50,613 nt of DNA from Clostridiaceae bacterium (lineage in GTDB: Bacteria > Bacillota > Clostridia > Lachnospirales > Lachnospiraceae): NCBI GenBank assembly GCA_009911065.1, contig QXWR01000036.1:1-50613 (forward strand). The letters are read 5' to 3'. Below the pieces are notes generated by a model, which ran no database searches, was not told the DNA's origin, and saw nothing but the letters and a program-made list of their open reading frames with translations. Position numbers and translations under genes: made by a program. Below are positions 7,421 through 15,621 of the stretch, in pieces (position 1 is the first letter of the stretch; every line of letters begins with the position of its first letter).

Positions 7421-8644
7421 ATGAAGAAAATTGAGGGCGGTGTGACAGCGGCGGCGGGATTTCAGGCAGCTTCTGTGGCAGCGGGGATTAAATATAAAGA
7501 ACGGCCAGATATGGCAATGATTTTCAGCCCGGTTCCCTGTCATGCAGCGGGTGCATTTACCAGGAATGTAGTAAAGGCAGCGCCAGTAAAGTGGGATCAA
7601 CAGGTGGTGAGAGAGTCGGATTTTGTCCAGGCGGTGGTGATCAATGCAGGAATTGCCAATGCCTGTACAGGAGCAGAGGGATTTGGGTATTGTCACGATA
7701 CGGCAAAAGCAGCTTCGGAAGTTCTTGGAATTTCCAAGGAAGCGGTGTTAGTGGCTTCCACAGGTGTCATTGGAATGCAGCTTCCCATGAACCGGATTCA
7801 GGCGGGAGTGGAACAGATGGCTTCTTTGTTAAAGGGAGATATAGAGAGCGGCACAGGAGCGGCCAGGGCAATTATGACCACGGATACGAAAAAAAAGGAA
7901 GTGGCGGTTCAGGTGGAAATCGGCGGAAAGACCGTGACTGTGGGGGGCATGTGCAAAGGATCTGGGATGATTCATCCAGATATGTGTACAATGCTGGCTT
8001 TTGTTACCACTGATTTGGCGATTTCCAAAGAGCTTTTGCAGGAGGCTTTAAGTGAGGATATTAAGGATACCTACAATATGATTTCTGTGGATGGGGATAC
8101 TTCTACCAATGACACAGTGCTGCTGCTGGCCAACGGAATGGCGCAGAATCCGGAAATTCGGGAGAAAAACCAGGATTATGAATTGTTCTGCAAAGCATTA
8201 AATATCGTCAACGAGACTTTGGCAAAGAAGATGGCAGGGGACGGGGAGGGATGTACTGCCCTGTTTGAGGTGAAGGTAGTGGGAGCAGAAACCAAGGAGC
8301 AGGCAGTAACTTTGTCCAAATCCATTATCACTTCCAATCTGACCAAGGCGGCAATTTTTGGTCATGATGCCAACTGGGGCCGTATTTTGTGTGCTATGGG
8401 ATATTCCGGCGCATTGTTTGACCCGGAGCAGGTGGATTTGTTTTTTGAAAGTTCTGCAGGGCGACTGCAGATTATAGAGAATGGTGTTGCCCTTCCTTAC
8501 AGCGAAGAAGAGGCCACCAAAATTCTTTCAGAGCCAGAGGTGACAGCGATTGCGGATGTGAAGATGGGAGAGGCATCAGCAACAGCCTGGGGATGTGACC
8601 TGACGTTTGATTATGTGAAGATTAATGCAGATTATCGGTCGTAG
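7421..8644 (+). CDS. argJ: Bifunctional ornithine acetyltransferase/N-acetylglutamate synthase
   Basis: A 407-aa Ntn-type enzyme that moves the acetyl group from N-acetylornithine to glutamate, and in bifunctional forms also uses acetyl-CoA. Family landmarks are INAGIANACTGAEG, ASTGVIGMQLP, the KGSGMIHPDMCTMLAF autocleavage region and SDIIKD-like NMISVDGDTSTNDT. Self-cleavage should occur before Thr190. The residue before it is Cys189, where Ala is the usual residue. The start has GGAGGAAGG about 5 nt upstream. It follows the polypurine array and precedes a small inverted-repeat element that separates it from argB. Confidence 0.96.
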   Translation: MKKIEGGVTAAAGFQAASVAAGIKYKERPDMAMIFSPVPCHAAGAFTRNVVKAAPVKWDQQVVRESDFVQAVVINAGIANACTGAEGFGYCHDTAKAASEVLGISKEAVLVASTGVIGMQLPMNRIQAGVEQMASLLKGDIESGTGAARAIMTTDTKKKEVAVQVEIGGKTVTVGGMCKGSGMIHPDMCTMLAFVTTDLAISKELLQEALSEDIKDTYNMISVDGDTSTNDTVLLLANGMAQNPEIREKNQDYELFCKALNIVNETLAKKMAGDGEGCTALFEVKVVGAETKEQAVTLSKSIITSNLTKAAIFGHDANWGRILCAMGYSGALFDPEQVDLFFESSAGRLQIIENGVALPYSEEEATKILSEPEVTAIADVKMGEASATAWGCDLTFDYVKINADYRS

Positions 8645-8646
8645 AC

Positions 8647-8738
8647 ACTAGAACAACTCGATTTAAGTAACCTTACATTTCGCTGGTCTGCTTTTTTGAG
8701 AGCGCAAAGGAAAGATATTTATATCGAGTTATACTAGA
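8647..8738. repeat. Short inverted-repeat element between argJ and argB
   Basis: ACTAGAACAACTCGAT (8647-8662) is mirrored by ATCGAGTT and CTAG at 8723-8737, giving an imperfect ~16-bp terminal inverted repeat around a 60-nt interior. It starts two bases after the argJ stop. The outer ACTAG edge recurs in the elements at 12722 and 15333, suggesting a family of small mobile or RNA-structural repeats. Confidence 0.6.
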
Positions 8739-8766
8739 GCGTTTTTACGCGTTGAGGAGAGAAATT

Positions 8767-9672
8767 ATGGAAATGGATAAGAATGTGATGCAGAAGGCGG
8801 AGGTGCTGATTGAGGCTCTTCCTTATATTCAGCGGTTTAACCGGAAAATTATTGTGGTAAAGTATGGCGGAAGCGCTATGGTGGATGAGGAATTGAAGCA
8901 TCAGGTAATTCAGGATGTGGTGCTTTTAAAATTGGTAGGATTTAAACCGATTATTGTCCATGGAGGCGGCAAGGAGATCAGTCGGTGGCTGGAGAAGGTA
9001 GGCATGGAGCCTCATTTTGTCAATGGGCTGAGGGTGACGGACGAGCCAACTATGGAGATTGCCGAGATGGTGCTTAATAAAGTAAATAAAAGTCTGGTGC
9101 AGCTGGTGAATGAGCTGGGAGTCAAGGCTGTGGGTATCAGCGGCAAGGACGGAATGATGCTTCGATGTGAGAAAAAATATTCTGGCGGGGAAGATATTGG
9201 ATTTGTGGGGGAGATTACCGAGGTAAATCCCAAAGTAATCTACGATTTATTGGAGAAAGATTTTCTGCCCATTATCTGTCCTATTGGATTTGATGAGAAT
9301 TTTTTAAGTTATAATATTAATGCAGATGATGCGGCCTGTGCCATTGCCAGAGCAGTCAATGCGGAAAAATTGGCGTTTCTTACAGATGTGGAGGGGGTTT
9401 ACCGGGATTTTCAGAATAAGAACACGCTGATCTCAGAGATCACTGTGGAAGAGGCCCAAATTTTTGTAAAGGGCGGCGGACTGGGAGGCGGGATGCTTCC
9501 TAAAATGCAGAATTGTATTGATGCCATTCAAAACGGAGTAAACCGGGTACACATTCTGGACGGACGGATTCCCCATTGTCTCCTTTTAGAGATTTTTACC
9601 AATAAAGGAATTGGGACGGCGATTTTGAGGAATGGGGATGAAAGGTATTATCATCCCGGAGAACCAGATTAA
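8767..9672 (+). CDS. argB: Acetylglutamate kinase
   Basis: A 301-aa amino-acid kinase phosphorylating N-acetylglutamate, the committed step and usual point of arginine feedback. The motifs VVKYGGSAM (phosphate loop), [25 protein letters not shown] and [11 protein letters not shown] are all present. The start at 8767 is set by GAGGAGAG just upstream. It sits between the inverted-repeat element and argD; the argD start is 28 nt after its stop. Confidence 0.96.
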   Translation: MEMDKNVMQKAEVLIEALPYIQRFNRKIIVVKYGGSAMVDEELKHQVIQDVVLLKLVGFKPIIVHGGGKEISRWLEKVGMEPHFVNGLRVTDEPTMEIAEMVLNKVNKSLVQLVNELGVKAVGISGKDGMMLRCEKKYSGGEDIGFVGEITEVNPKVIYDLLEKDFLPIICPIGFDENFLSYNINADDAACAIARAVNAEKLAFLTDVEGVYRDFQNKNTLISEITVEEAQIFVKGGGLGGGMLPKMQNCIDAIQNGVNRVHILDGRIPHCLLLEIFTNKGIGTAILRNGDERYYHPGEPD

Positions 9673-9700
9673 CGGATTAAGGAAAGGAATCGTAAGAAAG

Positions 9701-10900
9701 ATGGGAAAGCAACAATATATAGAGCGGGCAGAGCAGGTATTTTATAAGGTGTATAACCGGTTTCCGGTAGTGTTTGATTATGGAGAGGGAGTCTGTTTGT
9801 ATGATACAGACGGGAAGGAGTATCTGGATTTTGGAGCAGGAATTGCAGTTATGGGCCTTGGATATGGCTGCAGAGAGCTGAATGAGGCGTTGAAGCGGCA
9901 GATTGATAAGCTTTGCCACACTTCCAATTTATTTTATCACGTTCCGGCAGTGGAGGCAGGGGAAAAGCTTTTGAAGGCTTCGGAAATGGAGAAAGTGTTT
10001 TTTACCAACAGTGGGGCAGAGGCTGTGGAAGGGCTGTTAAAGATTGCAAAGCGGTATGCCCATAACAAAGGAATGGGAACGGATTATGAGATTATTGCCA
10101 TGAAGCATTCTTTTCATGGAAGGACTTTGGGCGCTCTTTCCGTGACTGGAAATGACCATTATCAGGAGCCTTTTGAGCCGCTTATTCCAGGAATCCGGTT
10201 TGCAGAGTTTAACAATCTGGACAGTGTGAAGGCATTGTGGAATGAGAAAACCTGTGGAGTTATAATGGAAACGATACAAGGGGAGGGGGGCATTTACCCA
10301 GCTACAGAGGAGTTTCTTACAGGGGTGAGAGCCTTGTGCGATGAGAATGATGGGCTGCTTTTGCTGGATGAGATTCAGTGCGGCATGGGACGGAGCGGCC
10401 ATATGTTTGCATGGCAGGCTTATGGTGTAAAGCCAGATGGAATGTCTGTGGCCAAGGCGTTGGGAAATGGGGTTCCCATTGGAGCATTTTTGGTTCAGGG
10501 AAAGGCATCCACGGTTCTTGTGCCGGGGGATCATGGAACCACATATGGAGGAAATCCTTTTGTATGTGCCGCAGCTGCTAAAGTGCTGGATATTTTTGAG
10601 AAACGGAATTTGGTGGAACATGTGCAGAAGGTGGGAGATTATCTGTGGGATAAGCTGGAGGAATTGTCAGACCGCCATGACTGCATAAAGGCCCACCGGG
10701 GAAGAGGGCTTATACAGGGGCTGGAGTTTACAGAGCCAGTGGCTTCGGTGGTGAATCATGCATTGCTAAAGGAGCGGCTGGTATTAATCAGTGCAGGAAG
10801 CCAGATCATCCGGTTTGTGCCGCCTCTTGTGATTGAGGAAAAGGATGTGGACGAGATGGTAAGACGGTTGGAAGCGGCTGTTGTGGCAGTGTTTGAGTAG
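9701..10900 (+). CDS. argD: Acetylornithine aminotransferase
   Basis: A 399-aa class-III PLP aminotransferase making N-acetylornithine. Signatures are TNSGAEAVEGLLKIA, SFHGRTLGALSVTG, LLLDEIQCGMGRSG, and the PLP-binding Lys252 in SVAKALGNGVPIGAF. Length is normal for the family. ATG 9701 (MGKQQYIERAEQ) is the best family-length start, although the AAGGAAAGG site lies rather far upstream. It is the last gene of the arg operon; the 238-nt gap after it contains the hydG promoter and no obvious terminator. Confidence 0.95.
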   Translation: MGKQQYIERAEQVFYKVYNRFPVVFDYGEGVCLYDTDGKEYLDFGAGIAVMGLGYGCRELNEALKRQIDKLCHTSNLFYHVPAVEAGEKLLKASEMEKVFFTNSGAEAVEGLLKIAKRYAHNKGMGTDYEIIAMKHSFHGRTLGALSVTGNDHYQEPFEPLIPGIRFAEFNNLDSVKALWNEKTCGVIMETIQGEGGIYPATEEFLTGVRALCDENDGLLLLDEIQCGMGRSGHMFAWQAYGVKPDGMSVAKALGNGVPIGAFLVQGKASTVLVPGDHGTTYGGNPFVCAAAAKVLDIFEKRNLVEHVQKVGDYLWDKLEELSDRHDCIKAHRGRGLIQGLEFTEPVASVVNHALLKERLVLISAGSQIIRFVPPLVIEEKDVDEMVRRLEAAVVAVFE

Positions 10901-10931
10901 GCCAAAACCATTTCTGAAAAAGAGTGATACA

Positions 10932-10960
10932 TTGACAAACATTCTGATATATAGTAGACT
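10932..10960 (+). promoter_or_regulatory. Sigma-A promoter of hydG
   Basis: TTGACA (10932-10937) and TAGACT (10955-10960) are spaced by 17 nt. The transcript would have a leader of about 170 nt before the hydG start. Confidence 0.65.
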
Positions 10961-11138
10961 TAACATAAGTTTTTACTGCTGACAAGATAAGAAAATTCTA
11001 ATCTGAAAGAAAGGTAAAAACCAAGGATTTGTTCGGATGAACAAAACAGCAGGTAAGCAAAAGGATCACTGACAGGAAGGCAAAAAAGCGCCGACCAGAA
11101 AGAGAAAGGAGTATGCAGCAAAAGCTGCAGGAAAAGGT

Positions 11139-12569
11139 ATGGACACAAAGAAGTATGACCCATCATCCAGACGGGCAGAGGAGTTTATCAATCATCAGGA
11201 GATATTAAATACGCTTAATTATGCCTGGGAAAACCGGAGAAACCGGAATTTGATTGAGGAGATTTTAAAGAAGGCCGAACAGAGAAAGGGACTTGACCAC
11301 AGAGAGGCGGCTGTGCTTTTGGACTGTGAGTTGGAGGACTGTAACCGGAAGATTGAGGAGCTGGCCAAACAGCTGAAAAAAGATTTTTATGGAAACCGGA
11401 TTGTAATGTTTGCCCCTCTTTATTTGTCCAATTATTGCATTAACGGGTGTGTTTACTGTCCGTATCATAAGAAAAATACCCATATTGCCAGAAAGAAGCT
11501 GACGCAGGAGGAAGTTCGCCGGGAAGTGATTGCTCTGCAGGATATGGGACATAAGCGGCTGGCTTTGGAGGCTGGGGAAGATCCAGTACACAATCCCATT
11601 GAGTATATTTTGGAGTGTATTGACACAATATATGGGATTCATCATAAGAATGGGGCTATTCGCCGGGTAAATGTGAACATTGCAGCAACCACCGTGGAGA
11701 ATTACCGAAAGTTAAAGGATGCGGGAATTGGGACTTATATTTTGTTCCAGGAGACCTATCACAAGGAGAGTTACGAGAAACTTCATCCCACAGGTCCCAA
11801 ACATGATTATGCTTATCACACAGAGTCCATGGACCGGGCTATGGAAGGAGGCATTGATGATGTGGGGCTGGGAGTTCTTTTTGGATTGGAGCTGTATCGG
11901 TATGAGTTTGCAGGACTTTTGATGCATGCAGAGCATTTGGAAGCTGCTTTTGGGGTTGGTCCTCATACCATCAGTGTGCCGCGGATTAAACGTGCGGATG
12001 ATATTGATCCTAATGTGTTTGACAATGGTATTAACGACGATATTTTTGCTAAGCTGGTGGCTTGTATTCGGATTGCAGTGCCTTATACAGGGATGATTAT
12101 TTCCACCAGAGAAAGTAAGACATGCAGGGAGCGGATTTTAAAATTGGGGGTTTCCCAAATCAGTGGAGGTTCCCGCACAAGCGTAGGAGGATATGGAGAG
12201 CCGGAGTCAGAGGAAGATTGTTCCGAACAGTTTGAGGTCAGCGACAAGCGGACGCTGGACGAGGTGGTAAACTGGCTGATTGGGCTTGGGTATATTCCCA
12301 GCTTTTGTACGGCATGTTACCGGGAAGGCCGGACGGGAGACCGGTTTATGTCACTGTGCAAAAGTGGGCAGATTGTCAACTGCTGTCATCCTAACGCTCT
12401 GATGACCCTGAAAGAGTATCTGCTGGATTACAGCTCGGAAGATACAAAAAGATTGGGGGAGCAGCTGATTGAACAAGAGCTGGCCCATATTACCAATGAA
12501 AAGGTGTTAAGACTGACAAAGGAGCATTTAAAAAATATGGAGGAGGGGAAGAGGGATTTTCGTTTTTAA
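11139..12569 (+). CDS. hydG: [FeFe]-hydrogenase H-cluster radical SAM maturase HydG
   Basis: A 476-aa radical SAM tyrosine lyase that supplies the CO and cyanide ligands of the hydrogenase H-cluster. The SAM [4Fe-4S] site CINGCVYC (C100-x3-C104-x2-C107) and the HydG-specific C-terminal cluster motif C-x2-C-x22-C (CTACYREGRTGDRFMSL onwards) are both intact, which separates it from the related ThiH. The start has AGGAAAAGG just upstream. hydE, hydF and the hydrogenase are not in the window. A strong terminator follows, so it is a single-gene unit. Confidence 0.95.
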   Translation: MDTKKYDPSSRRAEEFINHQEILNTLNYAWENRRNRNLIEEILKKAEQRKGLDHREAAVLLDCELEDCNRKIEELAKQLKKDFYGNRIVMFAPLYLSNYCINGCVYCPYHKKNTHIARKKLTQEEVRREVIALQDMGHKRLALEAGEDPVHNPIEYILECIDTIYGIHHKNGAIRRVNVNIAATTVENYRKLKDAGIGTYILFQETYHKESYEKLHPTGPKHDYAYHTESMDRAMEGGIDDVGLGVLFGLELYRYEFAGLLMHAEHLEAAFGVGPHTISVPRIKRADDIDPNVFDNGINDDIFAKLVACIRIAVPYTGMIISTRESKTCRERILKLGVSQISGGSRTSVGGYGEPESEEDCSEQFEVSDKRTLDEVVNWLIGLGYIPSFCTACYREGRTGDRFMSLCKSGQIVNCCHPNALMTLKEYLLDYSSEDTKRLGEQLIEQELAHITNEKVLRLTKEHLKNMEEGKRDFRF

Positions 12570-12617
12570 ATAATAAAAAGTTGAAGCAAGAATTGTGGGT
12601 TTCGAAATAAAACAAGG

Positions 12618-12664
12618 CTGAGGTTAGGATATATTTTTCAGATTATCCTAACCTCAGTTTTTTT
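12618..12664 (+). terminator. Intrinsic terminator after hydG
   Basis: A perfect 13-bp stem (CTGAGGTTAGGAT with ATCCTAACCTCAG, 14-nt loop) is followed by seven T residues. Confidence 0.9.
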
Positions 12665-12691
12665 GTTTTTTCTCTATAGGCGAATCCCTTC

Positions 12692-12725
12692 TTGACATAC
12701 CGGGGGGGGGGGGTAAATGTATACT
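12692..12725 (+). promoter_or_regulatory. Promoter-like -35/-10 pair with a 12-G tract in the spacer
   Basis: TTGACA (12692-12697) and TATACT (12720-12725) are perfect or near-perfect sigma-A hexamers, but the spacer is 22 nt because it includes twelve consecutive G residues (12702-12713). A spacer of 17 nt would need seven G. It lies 230 nt before a surface protein gene. TATACT also overlaps the outer edge of the following repeat-like sequence. Confidence 0.45.
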
Positions 12726-12840
12726 AGAACATGTCTGAAAATTATTCCCGCCATTTGCATGGCTGCAAAATTCACTGCAGCACCACTACGCCATTGTTTT
12801 TCAGCCGTACAGCTGGCATGAATATCAAGCACGATTTACT
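12722..12840. repeat. Possible one-ended relative of the ACTAG-edged repeats
   Basis: The sequence starting ACTAGAACATGTCTGAAAAT shares its first nine bases with the element after argJ. No matching inverted copy is found before the next gene, so it may be a truncated element. Internal small hairpins (GCTGCA with TGCAGC) are seen. The right boundary is arbitrary. Confidence 0.3.
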
Positions 12841-12955
12841 TCAAGAGGGATGTAAACGAAGTAGTAGCAAGATATATCATTTCACAAGTAGATGGTTTCA
12901 TATGTGAAAGACGAGAACGAGAAGTAGGATGTAGATAAAAACGAATGGATGGGAT

Positions 12956-15319
12956 ATGGGAATGTATAGAGGAAAAATGAGAAGAAATGTAAAAGGAATC
13001 GGGTTGTTTCTATTTGTGTTTTTATTTATAGCCGCAGGTTCGGTTTTATCTTTTGCCGGATGGGATAGAGAGACTAAGTGGAGATATTATGATGAGGACG
13101 GAGTGGCGATTAAAGATCAATGGATTGAGGAAGAGAAGGGAAAAAGATATTATATAAATGAAGAGGGATGGATGGTAACTGGCTGGTATCAGGCAAAGGA
13201 TGGAGGACAGTATTTTTTTGATTCCAGTGGAGCGGCGGTTATTGGTCTGGCAGAAATTGATGGGAGATTTTACTGGTTTGAAAAAGATGGAACGGTATTT
13301 TTGGGGGACAAGAACGTGTCAGGTAAAATATATCATTTTACTTCTGAAGGGATTGTGGTACAAGACACGATATTCCTGTCTTATAATTCCTACACCAAGG
13401 AAGGGCGGCGTATAGAAAAAATAGGAGAAACTATGGAGGAAGGGGATTATTATTTTGAATCGATTTCTTTTCTTTTTCTCTTTTTATATAGTATTTTTTT
13501 AGTGGTTCAAATTCGGAATCAATCAGAGAAGAATAAATGGGAGAAACAGCTTCAGTTCGTTCTTTCTTCTGCAAGTGTGTTCTCGGTCAGCGGCCTGATT
13601 CGTTTATATGCCCTGTTTGATGAAACGTTTTTTAATATGACCTTGTGTTCGGCGGCGGTTTTTCTTGTTTCTATGAAATTGACAGGGAGAATGATAGAGG
13701 ATGTAAGAAACGATAAAAAAACAGCCTTTGCCAGTTTTTTTCTGGCTGTCTTGTTGGTCCTTGCAGAAGTGATTGGAATCGGATTTCGGAAATTTGATAA
13801 TGTTCAGGAATCCTGTCAGGTAAGGGAGATTTTATACATGATTCTCTATGGATTACCGTTGTCTTGTCTGGCAGAGCCATTTTTCTTTGGTTTGTTTGGA
13901 ATGGTGGAGGAGAGAAGTTATGAAGAGAGTCCGAAAGATGTAAATGCCGTTTTCTGGAAATCCTGGTTGGCAGTGTTTGGTGGTTATATTCCTTGTTTTT
14001 TAGCCTTTTTTCCAGGAGTGTACGGTTATGATATGTCCTGGCAGTGGCAGATGTATGTAGATCGCAATTATAATACCCATCATCCGATTCTCCACACAGT
14101 TCTTTCTGGATGGATTTTGGAGACGGGAAATGGGATTTTTGGTTCTTATAATGGAGGATTGGCTGTCTATGCTTTGTTTCAGCTATTAATTTTTTCCGGA
14201 TGTATTGCCTTTGGGTTACGGTTTTTGCATAAAATACGGATTTCACGGAAATTGCGGATCATTGCAACGGGATTTTATATTTTATTTCCTTTGCTTCCTG
14301 TGTTGGGAATCAGCACCACAAAGGATGTGATATTTGCTGGTTTATTCCTGGCTGTTTTTGTCGGTATTTGCGATATGGTAAATAGCCGGAAGCTTTATCA
14401 GGGATGGCGGATGGTCGTATTTTTTTCTTTCACAATTTTAATGGGGTTGTTTCGAAATAATGGGCTTTATAGTTTGGCGGTTATGGCAGTGTGTCTGCTG
14501 GCCGGGGCTATGGTGGGAAAGAGACAGGGAAGAAGAATGCATCTGAATGGAAAGCTGGCAGTTCTTCTGCTGGCTGCGGTTGTGGGAATCTATGGAACGC
14601 TTACGATGCTGCAAGTTGGGTTTCATGCTAAAAAGGGCAGTGTTGTGGAAATGATGAGCATTCCCTTTCAGCAGATGGCCAGAACCTATTTATGCCATAG
14701 ACATGAATTGCAAAAGGAGGACAGAGAGCTTTTGCTGGAATATGTGCCTGAGTATGCAATGGAAAGTTATACTTATCATATTTCAGATCCGGTAAAAGGG
14801 GCTGTGAATGAAAAGTATCTGATGGATCACAAAATGGATTTTATCAATCTGTGGCTGCGTCTTGGATTCCAGTTTCCCAAGGAATATATTTTGGCAACCA
14901 TGTATAATACTTTTGGAATCTGGTATTTGGGAGAAGACTTCAGCAGCTACACAGTGATGGAAATGAGCCCGCCTTTTGACAGCACACGTATCGTAAAGAC
15001 CCACAGCCTGATTCCGCCCCTTAAGTCGGTATATAGTTGGTTTACAGCTTTTAACATAAAAAAGAAACTGCCTGTCTTGTCAATGGTATTTTTTACACCT
15101 TTTTATGTGTGGACTGTGTTGACTTGTGCAGTGATTGTTACGGTGAGGAAATCGTATATTTACCTGATTCCTCCCCTTTATCTGTTAAGCTATATTTTGA
15201 CCCTTGCCTTAGGACCCTGTATGATGATGCGTTATATGTTGCCAGTAGTTGTATGTGTTCCTATACTTTTGCCGATGGTATTTTTTAGGATGTATGAAGA
15301 GATAGAAAGTGAGAGCTAA
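12956..15319 (+). CDS. Cell-wall-binding repeat protein fused to a DUF6020-type membrane enzyme
   Basis: A 787-aa fusion. Residues ~8-34 form a signal/anchor (KGIGLFLFVFLFIAAGSVLSFA). Residues ~35-150 hold Gly/Trp/Tyr wall-binding repeats (GWYQAKDGGQYFF, IDGRFYWFEKDG). The rest has roughly a dozen membrane helices with GFYILFPLLPVLGISTTKD and the FFPGVYGYDMSWQWQMY and NTHHPILHTVLSGWI segments I recognise from DUF6020 proteins, which look like GT-C-fold glycosyltransferases. A role in surface glycan transfer is an inference. Starts at 12956, 12962 and 12977 are possible; the last follows AGAGG and leaves a classic signal peptide. An inverted-repeat element follows. Confidence 0.75.
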   Translation: MGMYRGKMRRNVKGIGLFLFVFLFIAAGSVLSFAGWDRETKWRYYDEDGVAIKDQWIEEEKGKRYYINEEGWMVTGWYQAKDGGQYFFDSSGAAVIGLAEIDGRFYWFEKDGTVFLGDKNVSGKIYHFTSEGIVVQDTIFLSYNSYTKEGRRIEKIGETMEEGDYYFESISFLFLFLYSIFLVVQIRNQSEKNKWEKQLQFVLSSASVFSVSGLIRLYALFDETFFNMTLCSAAVFLVSMKLTGRMIEDVRNDKKTAFASFFLAVLLVLAEVIGIGFRKFDNVQESCQVREILYMILYGLPLSCLAEPFFFGLFGMVEERSYEESPKDVNAVFWKSWLAVFGGYIPCFLAFFPGVYGYDMSWQWQMYVDRNYNTHHPILHTVLSGWILETGNGIFGSYNGGLAVYALFQLLIFSGCIAFGLRFLHKIRISRKLRIIATGFYILFPLLPVLGISTTKDVIFAGLFLAVFVGICDMVNSRKLYQGWRMVVFFSFTILMGLFRNNGLYSLAVMAVCLLAGAMVGKRQGRRMHLNGKLAVLLLAAVVGIYGTLTMLQVGFHAKKGSVVEMMSIPFQQMARTYLCHRHELQKEDRELLLEYVPEYAMESYTYHISDPVKGAVNEKYLMDHKMDFINLWLRLGFQFPKEYILATMYNTFGIWYLGEDFSSYTVMEMSPPFDSTRIVKTHSLIPPLKSVYSWFTAFNIKKKLPVLSMVFFTPFYVWTVLTCAVIVTVRKSYIYLIPPLYLLSYILTLALGPCMMMRYMLPVVVCVPILLPMVFFRMYEEIESES

Positions 15320-15332
15320 ATATACCGGATGT

Positions 15333-15499
15333 ACTAGTATGACCCACACCAATTAACCATATGATTCGCTTGTCTAAATTTCCCCCTGCTTTGTTGTCGT
15401 CGGTCAACGATGCCACCCCATCGCCTCCCTCCTCCGCCTTGCAGGATGAAAATTTATCCTGCGCGAAACATAATAGTAATTGGTGTGGGTCATACTAGT
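15333..15499. repeat. Small element with perfect 23-bp terminal inverted repeats
   Basis: The 23 nt at 15333-15355 (starting ACTAGTATGACCC) are the exact reverse complement of 15477-15499. The 167-nt unit has no coding potential and contains an internal hairpin (GCAGGAT with ATCCTGC, 15441-15462). It lies 13 nt after the DUF6020 stop. It could be a MITE or a structured intergenic RNA; CTAG at both edges may be part of a target site. Confidence 0.8.
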
Positions 15500-15621
15500 T
15501 TGATTTCAAAATTTTTTTAGTAAAAACATCTATGAAATTACTTGAATTTCTGCTAGAATATAAGGCAGCCATAAAGCTTGGTGATAACTTATAGAAGGAA
15601 GCTATACAAGGGAGAGTTCGC

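Noticed and set aside
7238..7696. Minus-strand frame through the polypurine array
   Set aside because: It stays open only because the complement is pyrimidine-rich (Leu/Phe/Ser runs). It also overlaps argJ, so it is not a gene.
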